Source: a virus. From it: DNA of 64,000 nucleotides. Below, one piece after another: positions 30,953 to 39,415 of this stretch. Location: positions 18,756-82,755 of the IMG/VR virus record IMGVR_UViG_3300034375_003182; one strand, given 5' to 3'. The position numbers and the translations under genes are program-made. The first letter of the stretch is position 1. The number at the start of each line of letters is the position of its first letter. The notes under the pieces are model-generated. The model had not been told where the DNA came from. It did not search any database and saw only the letters and a program-made list of their open reading frames with translations.

Positions 30953-31533
30953 TAATCTCTGTCTAAATCAAATACAGGCATTTCTAAAAATCCACCAGTC
31001 TTGTACATAGCTGCGGATAGTCTTGCTGCTGCGCCTTGTACACCTTTTTTAGTAGCTTTTCTTTGTTTTCTAGCAGCCTTCTTTAACTTACCTTGAGCAG
31101 TAGCTTGATCACCAGCTAGTCGTTTTCTAGAAGCAGCTTTCATTTTTCTATCTGCTCTTTTATTAAGACCTTTTGCCACACGCTCTCTTTTATTCTGACC
31201 TCTCTGCTCTTTTCTAGCTTCCTTCTGACCTGAACGCATTTCCTTTCTATCTTCCTTTTGCTGCTTCTTAAGGTCCTTCATTAGTCCACCTTTTTTAGCC
31301 AATAACTTAGGCTTATTATCTACTCCAATAGCCGGCTGTTTTACAAATGGTTTCTTCTTACCTTTGGCCTGCTTCTTATCCTTTACAGCATTTTTCATAG
31401 GCTCTTTCTTATTGCCGTCTTTATCCATATCAAGATAATCAGGCTTAGCTCCGCCAGCCTTCATCATTTTCTTTTTACCACCGTACATCATCATCTTTTT
31501 CTTAGATCCTCCGTACATCATTTTCTTTCTCAT
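30952..31533 (-). CDS. Lys-rich protein with YGGKKKMM repeats
   Basis: This 193-aa, highly basic protein starts with repeated MMYGGxKKKMM units (about 5-27). It then has PDYLDMDKDGNKKEPMKNA (about 32-50), a short module I recall from many marine phage proteins, and a long Lys/Arg/Gln/Ala-rich helical region (about 85-175). The C-terminus FLEMPVFDLDRD is unlike the rest. It could be an internal DNA-binding or head-packaged protein, but nothing enzymatic is visible. It precedes the 154-aa gene with a TAGTG overlap. Confidence 0.5.
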   Translation of the reverse strand: MRKKMMYGGSKKKMMMYGGKKKMMKAGGAKPDYLDMDKDGNKKEPMKNAVKDKKQAKGKKKPFVKQPAIGVDNKPKLLAKKGGLMKDLKKQQKEDRKEMRSGQKEARKEQRGQNKRERVAKGLNKRADRKMKAASRKRLAGDQATAQGKLKKAARKQRKATKKGVQGAAARLSAAMYKTGGFLEMPVFDLDRD

Positions 31534-31556
31534 TTTAAAAATATTTATAATTATAG

Positions 31557-32243
31557 TTATTGTTTAGGTGCTGCAGGTCTGCCCTGATCCTGCAACGTGT
31601 CATTAGTTGTGTCATTTACTGACGATGCAAGCATCATAAGCTCACCACTCATAATGCCTTGTGTGATGGTTTGTAACATATCCATAGGAATAGGAAAATC
31701 CATATCGTCATTATAACAATCAGATCCATCACAATCAAATAAAGCAACATCTTCAGGGTCTTCAAAGATGCCTCTAATGTTTATAAACTTCAAACCGTCT
31801 GCATTATAGATGTAGATATAATCTTCAATCATATATGCTTTCATTTTGTTCTTAGTATACTTATCGTAAGGCAACCATTGTACTGCATTTGAATCTACAA
31901 TAGGAATAGTGCCTGTACCACTAACATCTCCAACGTGTGTAATTGCATCACTAAAATTAAATCTAACAGTTCTTGGTACCTTTTTAACAGTTCTATAGAC
32001 AGCACACTCAGTAGGAAGATTGCAACATTTAGAAGCGTCAACTTTTATTAATTCTAAACATCCTAGATCTTGTTCTAGGTGTCTAGTGATTATACCGTTT
32101 CTAGCAAAGTCTCTACGTATAAGCATAGCTCTGTAGTACTTTACATTAAACTTAATCTGACTAGTAGATATATGCTCATTATTGCTAGATCTACCTCCTC
32201 TAACTAAATTTAAAATATTATATGCAATCTCATTTAATGTCAT
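31557..32243 (-). CDS. Ring/neck structural protein candidate, crAss-like type
   Basis: This 228-aa protein has an N-terminal helix (LNEIAYNILNLVRGG), a region RAMLIRRDFARNG and a C-terminal acidic beta region with FPIPMDMLQTITQGIMSGEL. I recall this layout from small head-tail connector or ring proteins of crAss-like phages. It has several Cys residues (DASKCCNLPTEC, FDCDGSDCYNDD). It lies between the phosphoesterase gene and the basic protein cluster, upstream of the other ring and muzzle genes. Assignment is from remembered similarity. Confidence 0.55.
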   Translation of the reverse strand: MTLNEIAYNILNLVRGGRSSNNEHISTSQIKFNVKYYRAMLIRRDFARNGIITRHLEQDLGCLELIKVDASKCCNLPTECAVYRTVKKVPRTVRFNFSDAITHVGDVSGTGTIPIVDSNAVQWLPYDKYTKNKMKAYMIEDYIYIYNADGLKFINIRGIFEDPEDVALFDCDGSDCYNDDMDFPIPMDMLQTITQGIMSGELMMLASSVNDTTNDTLQDQGRPAAPKQ

Positions 32244-32246
32244 CTG

Positions 32247-33377
32247 TTATATGTTCGTTTGTAAATAACCTTCGTATCCGCGTTCTTTACTCCATATATG
32301 TGCTTGGCCTGTTCTCTTGGCTTCATAACCCATCATCTTATGCCAAGCGTCGTTGCCACAGATAGATGGAATAAATCTTACCTTTACTCCTCTATATTCA
32401 TTAACTTGTTCTTTATGTTTATGTCCACAGTGAACCTCTCTAAACTTAGTCTGTGCAAATAGCATAGGCTGTTCAGTTGCCATTATAAGTGGCATCTCAG
32501 CTGGTTTCTCTTTATCTCCGTGTGTAAACATAATTAAGTTAACTCCGTATTTATAATATTTCCTAGAGTCAAAGTTATTATCAACATCAACTCTATCATC
32601 ATTTTTAAAGAATGCTCTCAGGTATTCACCTGCATAAAACATTCTTTCATAGTCATGGTTACCTTGTACAACAACCACATCTACTGGTGCAGACTTGGCT
32701 AGGTAGTGTATTGCTCTTACCATAAGATTACAATACCCTACGAATGTCTCTTGCCATTCTGCTGAATCTTGCTGAGGTGTACCTTTAGTGGTAGCACGGG
32801 AATATCCCTCAGAGTTCATACCATCATTACCTATCGGTAATAGAATTCGTTCTACATCTAAGCCTTGCGCCTTAGACAACAAATCCTTTACAGTATTCAT
32901 ATACTCTTCCTCAGCTTGGTCAAGTGTCTGTCCAGTGTACTTACCATAGTGTATATCTGGTAAGGAAATTTCATATACTACTGGGTCTTGAACGGCGTCG
33001 TAATCCTTTTCAACCTTCGGGCTGTAAGACTCTAGAAGTGCAACCATTTCTTCTTTTGCTTTCTTCATTAGATCGTCTTCTCCTTTGACTACGACAGAGA
33101 ACCTGTGGTCCCCTTGCATATTTTGCCAAAACTTCACAGACTTGACATCTGTTTCTTCTATCTCATTATCTTTTAAGAACTGTTTGAACTCACTTATCTC
33201 TGAAGTACTTACGTTATCCAGATCAAAGTCAGATCCTTTTGCATCTATTCGCGCTTCTGTTAATGCATGTTTGCATGTTTCTACACTGCAATTTAGCTTC
33301 TCTGATAATCTAGCCGCACCTTCTTTTAGGTAGCCAGGCTTCTCTCTTAGAAAAGCTTTAACTTCATCTTTAGTCAT
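32247..33377 (-). CDS. Calcineurin-like metallophosphoesterase
   Basis: This 376-aa protein carries the full metallophosphoesterase motif order: PDIHYGK (D141, H143), GNDG (D185), GNHD (239-242), THGD (H286) and GHKH (318-321). The first about 120 residues form a separate, mostly helical domain, possibly a helix-turn-helix (SEKLNCSVETCKHALTEARI). The enzyme class hydrolyses phosphomono- or diesters using two metal ions; the substrate (nucleic acid, nucleotide or protein) cannot be told. It sits among late structural genes, so it may be packaged or act late on nucleic acid. Confidence 0.85.
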   Translation of the reverse strand: MTKDEVKAFLREKPGYLKEGAARLSEKLNCSVETCKHALTEARIDAKGSDFDLDNVSTSEISEFKQFLKDNEIEETDVKSVKFWQNMQGDHRFSVVVKGEDDLMKKAKEEMVALLESYSPKVEKDYDAVQDPVVYEISLPDIHYGKYTGQTLDQAEEEYMNTVKDLLSKAQGLDVERILLPIGNDGMNSEGYSRATTKGTPQQDSAEWQETFVGYCNLMVRAIHYLAKSAPVDVVVVQGNHDYERMFYAGEYLRAFFKNDDRVDVDNNFDSRKYYKYGVNLIMFTHGDKEKPAEMPLIMATEQPMLFAQTKFREVHCGHKHKEQVNEYRGVKVRFIPSICGNDAWHKMMGYEAKRTGQAHIWSKERGYEGYLQTNI

Positions 33378-33394
33378 AATATTGGTTTTGGTTA

Positions 33395-33811
33395 TTAGTC
33401 TTCTTTACTGTTTTTCTTTGAACTGCCGCCAAAAAAGAAATCAACAATTGTGTTAACTTTTGCCGACATTGCTCCAAAGATAGTAGAAATAAAGCTAATT
33501 TCAAACTCTCCTAGGTTTATATCTCCTAGAACAAAGTGATTAAACATCACAAAACTAATACCAAAGTACGCTACAGTGAACAAAGTTGCTAACACTTTTT
33601 GAATGATAGCATCATCTTTATATAAGTCTCTTGCAGACTTTCTGTCCTCTACTTCTTTAGCAAAAGCTTCACGCTCTGCTTCTAGTAATATCTTTTGCAG
33701 TTCTAATTTAGCCTGATCTCTTTCCTTATCAGTTGTAATTACTTTATCTAATATTCCTTCAGCGTTGTCTAGTACCTTGCCAAACAGGCCGCCCATTACT
33801 TTTTGTATCAT
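33395..33811 (-). CDS. Holin of the 3TM (gene-transfer-agent) type
   Basis: This 138-aa protein has an N-terminal amphipathic segment (MGGLFGKVLDNAEGILDKVI), a charged helix (KERDQAKLELQKILLEAERE, about 30-60), then two hydrophobic segments near 70-92 (ATLFTVAYFGISFVMF) and 104-128 (FISTIFGAMSAKVNTIVDFF) and a charged tail. This is the layout I recognise for the GTA_holin_3TM family. It would permeabilise the inner membrane at lysis. It lies close to the DUF5675 gene and the envelope genes, which fits a lysis block. Confidence 0.7.
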   Translation of the reverse strand: MIQKVMGGLFGKVLDNAEGILDKVITTDKERDQAKLELQKILLEAEREAFAKEVEDRKSARDLYKDDAIIQKVLATLFTVAYFGISFVMFNHFVLGDINLGEFEISFISTIFGAMSAKVNTIVDFFFGGSSKKNSKED

Positions 33812-33812
33812 A

Positions 33813-34247
33813 TTAATATTGATTTATATTTCTACTAACTCCCGCAGATCTTACACTAGATTGCTCATAATCTAGTATAACATCAACGTTTTGAGTTGAT
33901 TCTATAACTAATTGAAACTCACTTCCGTGTCTACAAGCATGATCAGTAAATAAAGATAATGTAGTTCCTGTAGGTATGTTAACATTTTTTATTTGATAAA
34001 AAACTTGCCTATCTATCTTATTTAAGTAATTTCCTTCAGAATCAACATTACCGTTTTCTAATGAACCGTGTATTTCAACAGTTTTATTTAAATTGTATTT
34101 CTCTATATATATATCTACATCTGCTGATGTACTATCTACATTTGCTATTTGACACTTGTGTATAGTAGTTATACCAGATTTACTTTGACTCGAATTTATC
34201 AAAATTACTGGAGCTGTCGTTGTTATATTTTTATATACGTAATTCAT
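33813..34247 (-). CDS. Small beta-rich structural protein, unidentified
   Basis: This 144-aa protein is predicted beta-rich (NYVYKNITTTAPVILINS, then VDIYIEKYNL and VFYQIKNVNIPTGTTLSLF). It has no signal peptide, membrane segment or enzyme motif. It resembles small beta-sandwich proteins in phage fiber or decoration loci. It follows the 51-aa gene with an ATGA overlap and precedes the holin gene by 1 nt. I cannot name the family; a fiber-associated role is inferred from context. Confidence 0.45.
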   Translation of the reverse strand: MNYVYKNITTTAPVILINSSQSKSGITTIHKCQIANVDSTSADVDIYIEKYNLNKTVEIHGSLENGNVDSEGNYLNKIDRQVFYQIKNVNIPTGTTLSLFTDHACRHGSEFQLVIESTQNVDVILDYEQSSVRSAGVSRNINQY

Positions 34248-34399
34248 TCTGCGTTTTGTGCTTCTACTAATTCGTCTAGCTTTTCTACCATCTTTTTTAT
34301 TATAGTTACAACCTCAGTGTAATCTCCACTAAGCATTGCTTCTTCTATATCTGCTGACATTTCCGTCAACTCTTGTGTCATTGTTTTTATATCTGCCAT
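34244..34399 (-). CDS. Short acidic coiled-coil protein (51 aa)
   Basis: A 51-codon gene fills the gap between two larger genes. The product begins MADIKTMTQELTEMSADIEE and ends VEKLDELVEAQNAE, a single acidic amphipathic helix with heptad spacing. It starts at ATG 34399 in a TAATG overlap with the stop of the 646-aa fiber gene and ends with TGA in an ATGA overlap with the 144-aa gene. That double coupling is strong evidence that it is translated. It could be a fiber chaperone or a small structural helix; no family is recognised. Confidence 0.7.
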   Translation of the reverse strand: MADIKTMTQELTEMSADIEEAMLSGDYTEVVTIIKKMVEKLDELVEAQNAE

Positions 34400-36339
34400 T
34401 ACGGTAATAATGTTTTAAGAACTAAAGTACAGTTCCACTGCACGGTTCTTGAGTTACTTGCTACACTACCAATCAAAGGAAATATCACATGCCCTGCTGA
34501 CATAGAGCGGTTAGCTGATAAGTAATCTGCTCTAACAGGTCTTTGACTATAGTTGCTATCAGGTCCAGCGCTAGTATCTGCAGCATTGTAAGCTACCAAT
34601 GTACAATCATATGTAGCAAAATCGTTATACGTTGGCACACCAACAGCTAACCCAACCTTAGATTGATGATTACCAACACTTCTTATCAAACTAGTATAAC
34701 CTACTAGGGTACAATCGTAAGGTACAATAATACCTTGACAAATAGTAGTGGTAGGTATTGTAACTGTTGAACTGCCCACTGTTGTGCCACCAGAACCTAG
34801 ATTTGTATTCCATGTGTGGTTAGATATACCATTAGCAGAAACTGTCATCCAGTCTCCATCTGAAGGTACTGTTGCACTACCTGTAAAGCTTATGTATTGA
34901 TAAGCAAATCTAGCATCAACGTGAGACTTTAAACCTGCAGGTGTTACCGCCCTAGCTGTATCAGTTCCTGTGTCAGCCTCTGCTGTTGTAGCTAATTCAA
35001 CAACACCATCTAATGTAGCCGAGGCAGATCTTACTTTTGTTAAATCTACATCAGCGTCAGGAACCGTTATTGTTCTATCAGCTGTTGGATTTGTAATACT
35101 AAAAGTTGTTTCGTGTGCATCTGGTACTGATCCTTCAAATATAAGATTACCTTGTAGAATAGTATCCCCATCAGTTCTAAAGCTAGCTACTACGTTTGTT
35201 CCTCTAAGAGCAGTTCCACTACTAGCATTAGTTTCTCCAGCTTGTATTATTACCGCTCCACCAGCAGCGTTACCAGTTGCTCTACCACCAAATATCTGTA
35301 AATCTCCACCGGCTTTGTTTGTACCAGTGGCATCGCCACTTCTTATATAAAAGTCCCCACCCTCATCGTCAGTGTGCCTCAATCTTCTTATCTGAGCAGC
35401 GCTATTATCATCAGCTCCAATATCAAGTATTTCACTATCATAAGACAGCGTTGATTCAGCTTGAACCGCAGATGTACCGTTACCTGTTAATATAGAGTTT
35501 GATGTTAAAGTTGTCGCGCCTGTGCCTCCATTTCCCACAGGCAGAGCACCAGTTACTTCGTCTGTTAAATCAACACCGCCCGACTTTATGCTAATAGCAC
35601 CTGACGATGCTGCAAAATTATCAGAGCTAAAACTAGCTACACCTTTATTAGACGTGCTAGCATCCTCGGCTGAGTATGTAACTTGTTTTACAGTTCCACT
35701 AAGAGAGTTTATAGCAACATCTATACCTTCGCCAGTTAAAAACTGTACTGTTGCATCTCCAGATGCTATATCTGTAGTAGAGCTACCATCACTAATTGTA
35801 ATCTTGGTTATGTCACCTGCATTGGTTGTGTAACCTGCTCCATTAGTTATAGCATTATTGTTTAATGAAATATCTCCTGTACCATCAAAAGCTACACCTG
35901 CAATATTTCTTGCTGTTTCTAGTGCTGTTGCTGTACCAGCGTTACCACTTACACTAGTTTGATCGCCAGTATTTGTACCGCTTTGTCCAACTAGATAAGC
36001 CTGGTCTATAGCAGTACCTCTCCACACACCTGTTGTTATACTACCAACAGCTACAATACTTGTAGTGCCTTGATAGCCTGCGTTTAGCCCCGCTGGAGTA
36101 ACAGCTCTCGTCGAGTCTGATCCTGAGGTTACCTCTGCAGTAGTTGCTAACTCTACTATACCTTTAGTTGTAGCATCAGCGTCTGGAGCTGCAGATGCAG
36201 AAGCTTTTACTACTTTATTATTTGAGTCTAGGCCTAAGCTACCGCCACTAGCAATAGTACCGCTGCTTATATTTTCTAAATAAACATCGCTTCTAAATCT
36301 AGCAATAAAGTCTTGTATGTACTGACCTATAAACTTCAT
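34399..36339 (-). CDS. Tail fiber with two phage-collar-type repeats
   Basis: This 646-aa protein, low in Cys and rich in Gly, Ser, Thr and Ala, has an N-terminal segment (MKFIGQYIQDFIARFRSDVY). Two copies of the repeat (T/S)xKGIVELATTAE...RAVTPAGL, typical of trimeric phage tail fibers, occur near 58-90 and 440-475. The middle contains NGGTGATTLTSNSILTGNG and a Gly/Ala-rich block (GGDLQIFGGRATGNAAGG). The C-terminal about 170 residues form a different domain (CTLVGYTSLIRSVGNHQSKV) that could bind the receptor. It is coupled by TAATG overlaps to DUF5675 upstream and the 51-aa gene downstream. Confidence 0.75.
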   Translation of the reverse strand: MKFIGQYIQDFIARFRSDVYLENISSGTIASGGSLGLDSNNKVVKASASAAPDADATTKGIVELATTAEVTSGSDSTRAVTPAGLNAGYQGTTSIVAVGSITTGVWRGTAIDQAYLVGQSGTNTGDQTSVSGNAGTATALETARNIAGVAFDGTGDISLNNNAITNGAGYTTNAGDITKITISDGSSTTDIASGDATVQFLTGEGIDVAINSLSGTVKQVTYSAEDASTSNKGVASFSSDNFAASSGAISIKSGGVDLTDEVTGALPVGNGGTGATTLTSNSILTGNGTSAVQAESTLSYDSEILDIGADDNSAAQIRRLRHTDDEGGDFYIRSGDATGTNKAGGDLQIFGGRATGNAAGGAVIIQAGETNASSGTALRGTNVVASFRTDGDTILQGNLIFEGSVPDAHETTFSITNPTADRTITVPDADVDLTKVRSASATLDGVVELATTAEADTGTDTARAVTPAGLKSHVDARFAYQYISFTGSATVPSDGDWMTVSANGISNHTWNTNLGSGGTTVGSSTVTIPTTTICQGIIVPYDCTLVGYTSLIRSVGNHQSKVGLAVGVPTYNDFATYDCTLVAYNAADTSAGPDSNYSQRPVRADYLSANRSMSAGHVIFPLIGSVASNSRTVQWNCTLVLKTLLP

Positions 36340-36806
36340 TAATCAAAATCAATATATTCTATTGTTACTTCTTCTCCTTGTTCTATGGCCTTAGCAATAG
36401 ACGGATAAATCCTTTTATACGCATTAACGCTTTTACCAACGAACCCATCACGCAGAATAAGATTGTTTTCTTGACTGTCTCCAACGATAAGACAACCAGC
36501 AGTATGCTCGTCAGTGTTTCCAGTATGAATAAGAATATATTCAAAACCAGGGACATCAGTAACATGAAGCATACCACGGTGTATACCAGGATATTTTTTA
36601 TCATATCTTGCATGAAATCCTCCTTCTTTTCTTAGTTCTATTTTATATGTACCAGCAGGTATTCTTGTTTCACCTTTTACTTTTAGAGCTCTTTGCTCGT
36701 CTTCTAAAGTGTAACATAAAAAATGTCTGCCTAAATCATTTATCTCAAATAACAAACCGTGTGTACAATCTACTTGTGAGCTAAATCTTAATACTTCTAA
36801 TTTCAT
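36339..36806 (-). CDS. DUF5675 protein, candidate lysis-associated enzyme
   Basis: This 155-aa protein has the pattern I recognise as DUF5675: LRFSSQVDCTHGLLFEI, LEDEQR..KVKGETRIPAGTY, ILIHTGNTDEHTAGCLIVG. The H-x-G-N ... T-x-G-C-L element resembles the active-site spacing of cell-wall L,D-transpeptidase-like folds, but catalytic activity is not proven. DUF5675 genes often lie in phage lysis regions, and here the holin is about 2.5 kb downstream. The start overlaps the stop of the T9SS-sorted protein gene (ATGA), and its stop overlaps the fiber start (TAATG). No signal peptide is seen, so it would need the holin to reach the wall. Confidence 0.65.
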   Translation of the reverse strand: MKLEVLRFSSQVDCTHGLLFEINDLGRHFLCYTLEDEQRALKVKGETRIPAGTYKIELRKEGGFHARYDKKYPGIHRGMLHVTDVPGFEYILIHTGNTDEHTAGCLIVGDSQENNLILRDGFVGKSVNAYKRIYPSIAKAIEQGEEVTIEYIDFD

Positions 36807-38785
36807 TCTATAATTAGTTTTGTTGTTATATTTAAGTTTTCCTTAGAAATCTTAATTAAGTATATACCCTTGTCAAGTTTTATTGTATTTGTTTTATCTT
36901 GTAATACTAACTTGCCAAGCATATTGTATACTTTTATATTTACCTCAGCTGTAAAGTTTACTATACCTGTTGATGGATTTGGATAAGGTAACATGCCAAG
37001 TCTCTCAAACATTGCTACATCAGTTGGTCCTGACCATCCGTCTACACAATAAGCATATAAATTATCACATCCTCCATCCCACACGGTATTGCAACAATAA
37101 GGATCTATTGCAATGACCCACTCAAAACATTCATTAGGAATATAGTATACATCACCAGAGTTACACCCAGCACTATAATAACACGAACTGTCTGCCACGT
37201 TAACAAGCGGATTGTAATTAACAGCGGACGGATCATTGCAGCCAGGCACAGGATAGATACAGCTACCATTATCAGTATTTGCATTATCATCATAATTAAC
37301 TGCTGTGCTGTCTGTACATCCATAATAAAAAGGTATGCAGCTTCCGTTATCTGTATTTGCATTAGCATCGTAATTAAACATTGTATTATCTGTACACCCA
37401 AAAATTACAGGTAAACAGCTTCCATCATCACTATTTGCTAATGGATTATAGTTAAAGGCTGTACCATCGGTACAACCCCAGACTACCGGTATGCATGTGC
37501 CATCGTCTGTATTCGCTAAACTGTCATAGTTAAATGCTGTCACATCTGTACACCCATACATAAAAGGAATACAGTTTCCATCGTCAACATTTGCATTGAC
37601 ATTATAATTAAACATTGTGCTATCTGTGCACCCTTCTATGATAGCAATACAAGAGTTAGGTAACTCAGTATTAGCCAGTGGGTCGTAATTAAGTGCAGTT
37701 GAGTCCATGCATCCGTATGCAACCAGCGTAGCACACGAACCATCGTTGTAGTCGTAAAGCGCGTCATATTCCAAATAAAGTGGATTAGTACACCCTGGGT
37801 TATAATAACAAGTTCCATCATCTGTATTTACTGTATCGTTATAATTTACTGCTAGACTATCTATGCAGCCATATGTTCTTTCTATACATTCATCACCACA
37901 GTAAGGCATTCCGTTAACTATTACAAAAGGTACCAAAGGACTAGCAAACCCTCCTGGTGCATCTATAGCTACGTGTTCATCAGAATATACACTATAGCCG
38001 CATTGCACTGATGTAAACTGTGATTGTTGTGTTATGTTAAACTTAACACTAATAGGCTCTGATATACTTAAATCAAAAGTAAACGTAGTATCAAAACCAT
38101 CATCAAGAGTAAATATACCTAAAAAGTTGTTACCCTGAAACACTTGTAAATACGCTCCAGCCCAGCCGTTACCAGCTAAATCTGTAAGCTCTAGTGTGTG
38201 AGTACAACTATCTATTAGTATATCTGTATTGGCTGAGTCTATATAATTATAAGCTAAAGAGTCAGTACAGCCAAATACCTTCTCTGTAAAGCACATTCCT
38301 GTATCTACAGTTGCTATTGGTAAAAACTCCAAAAAGCTATCATCCATACAGCCATATATAGGCGGAGGAGGTGCGCAGTCTTCTACTGTAAATCCATGAT
38401 AAGAAACAAAACCAAAGTTAGCTGAATCTATTTCAACTATTGTGTCGTTACATCTTACTAAGTAGTACGAGCCATCCTGTCCACCCCATAAACTACCTTG
38501 AATACCATCTCCATATCCATCACTTATTACAAATTCGTAATCACCATTAGGTACACATAGCTGTGTAACTTGAGGTGAGTAATCAACTATATTATCATAA
38601 GGACCTCCAGTAACTATAGTATCTAAGTTTTCATCTAATACAGCCCAAGATGTTTCTTCTGGATATTGATCTGGGTTAATTATAATATCTAGATACGTTC
38701 CGTTAGGACATTGTCCAAATGCTGTAGATGCAGTAAATACTACAACCATTATAAAAGCGTATAGAAATTTTGTAAAGTTGTTCAT
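36803..38785 (-). CDS. Secreted repeat protein with T9SS C-terminal sorting domain
   Basis: This 660-aa protein starts with a clear signal peptide (FIMVVVFTASTAFGQ, cleavage near 24). About 11 copies of a Cys-containing repeat of the form GCTDxxAxNYNxxANxDDGSC follow: two near 145-194, then from 306 to 535, with a regular spacing of about 26 residues from 385 to 510. Residues 40-110 hold a module seen in Bacteroidota secreted proteins (EETSWAVLDENL, ISDGYGDGIQGSLWGG). The last about 65 residues fit a type A T9SS sorting domain: LPYPNPSTGIVNF (599-611), VYNMLGKLV, LDKGIYLIKI and TKLIIE at the end. Such proteins cross the inner membrane by Sec and the outer membrane by the type IX system and end up on the cell surface or outside. 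It looks host-derived and is embedded in the phage envelope block. Confidence 0.85.
   Translation of the reverse strand: MNNFTKFLYAFIMVVVFTASTAFGQCPNGTYLDIIINPDQYPEETSWAVLDENLDTIVTGGPYDNIVDYSPQVTQLCVPNGDYEFVISDGYGDGIQGSLWGGQDGSYYLVRCNDTIVEIDSANFGFVSYHGFTVEDCAPPPPIYGCMDDSFLEFLPIATVDTGMCFTEKVFGCTDSLAYNYIDSANTDILIDSCTHTLELTDLAGNGWAGAYLQVFQGNNFLGIFTLDDGFDTTFTFDLSISEPISVKFNITQQSQFTSVQCGYSVYSDEHVAIDAPGGFASPLVPFVIVNGMPYCGDECIERTYGCIDSLAVNYNDTVNTDDGTCYYNPGCTNPLYLEYDALYDYNDGSCATLVAYGCMDSTALNYDPLANTELPNSCIAIIEGCTDSTMFNYNVNANVDDGNCIPFMYGCTDVTAFNYDSLANTDDGTCIPVVWGCTDGTAFNYNPLANSDDGSCLPVIFGCTDNTMFNYDANANTDNGSCIPFYYGCTDSTAVNYDDNANTDNGSCIYPVPGCNDPSAVNYNPLVNVADSSCYYSAGCNSGDVYYIPNECFEWVIAIDPYCCNTVWDGGCDNLYAYCVDGWSGPTDVAMFERLGMLPYPNPSTGIVNFTAEVNIKVYNMLGKLVLQDKTNTIKLDKGIYLIKISKENLNITTKLIIE
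37181..37870 (-). repeat. In-gene tandem repeats encoding GCTD...DDGSC units
   Basis: Within the T9SS-sorted gene, residues 306-535 are encoded by a run of imperfect repeats, about 78 nt each in the most regular part (37256-37633). Each unit encodes GC-T-D, NYN or NYD, and a DDGxC or DNGxC end. The Cys pairs in each unit could form disulfides or bind calcium through the Asp/Asn residues. Divergence between units is mostly at synonymous sites and in the linkers. Confidence 0.8.
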
Positions 38786-39138
38786 TAGAATTTGCTTATT
38801 ATAAGTTCTTCAATATATTCTTGTATCTCTTCTCTAGTAGCAACCATTTTAAAACTAATGTCTGCTTGAAAACGTTTTACTTCTTCACCATCATCAAATA
38901 TTACAATAGTAGGTACAATTGCTATTTCATACTTGGTTTGGTTATTATCCTCTTCTATTAAAAGAGTTTTCTTATCGCATTCTTTTAATTTAGAAAACCA
39001 TTCAACATTATTAGCTGAGTTAAAATCAGCGTTAAAATGAATCGCGGTTACTTGACAAAAAGCAGTATGCGAGACCACCAAGAAAAACAATACTAATAAG
39101 TACATGCAAAGTAGTTTCCATTCTGTTCTCTTTTCCAT
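38785..39138 (-). CDS. Periplasmic thioredoxin-fold-like protein lacking CxxC
   Basis: This 117-aa protein has a signal peptide (LLVLFFLVVSHTAFCQ), then a thioredoxin-like core: a beta strand (VTAIHFNADFNSANN), a helix and a VPTIVIFDDGEEVKRF segment with the cis-proline VPT of the fold. The usual CxxC after the first strand is absent (the place reads FNSANN), so classical disulfide exchange is unlikely. It is coupled by TAATG overlaps to its neighbours, including the T9SS-sorted, Cys-rich repeat protein, so a binding or chaperone role for that partner is conceivable. Fold assignment is from pattern only. Confidence 0.55.
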   Translation of the reverse strand: MEKRTEWKLLCMYLLVLFFLVVSHTAFCQVTAIHFNADFNSANNVEWFSKLKECDKKTLLIEEDNNQTKYEIAIVPTIVIFDDGEEVKRFQADISFKMVATREEIQEYIEELIISKF

Positions 39139-39413
39139 TATTTTAATGCGTCAATTTTATCTTCCATGCGGATCATACGTTCTTCTAGCTTTTCCACATT
39201 ACGCTCTGTATTCTTGATAGATTGACGGATGTTAACGTCTTTCATGTCAAATTCCATTTTAGAAATCTCTGGTTTAGGAAGCTCTTTTGCTTCTGCTATG
39301 TCTGCTTGTAGCGTAAACCACATGCCTATCAAGGTTGCCATTGCAAAACCTATACCTATTAATGTCTTTACACTTATGTTGAACCCTGTTTCTTCGTTAA
39401 GTTCTTTTGCCAT
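39138..39413 (-). CDS. Membrane-anchored coiled-coil protein, spanin-like candidate
   Basis: This 91-aa protein has a short cytoplasmic N-terminus, one transmembrane segment near 15-37 (LIGIGFAMATLIGMWFTLQ) and then a charged coiled coil (about 60-91, ERNVEKLEERMIRMEDKID). The single N-terminal anchor with a periplasmic coiled coil is the layout of inner-membrane spanin subunits, but many other small phage membrane proteins look similar. It lies between the outer-membrane barrel gene and the periplasmic thioredoxin-like gene, all tightly coupled. Confidence 0.5.
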   Translation of the reverse strand: MAKELNEETGFNISVKTLIGIGFAMATLIGMWFTLQADIAEAKELPKPEISKMEFDMKDVNIRQSIKNTERNVEKLEERMIRMEDKIDALK

Positions 39414-39415
39414 TT

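Noticed and set aside
37256-37633. Regular about 78-nt repeats, at first glance like a CRISPR array
   Set aside because: The repeats are imperfect, in frame and coding, and encode GCTD...DDGSC protein units; there are no constant repeats with unique spacers.
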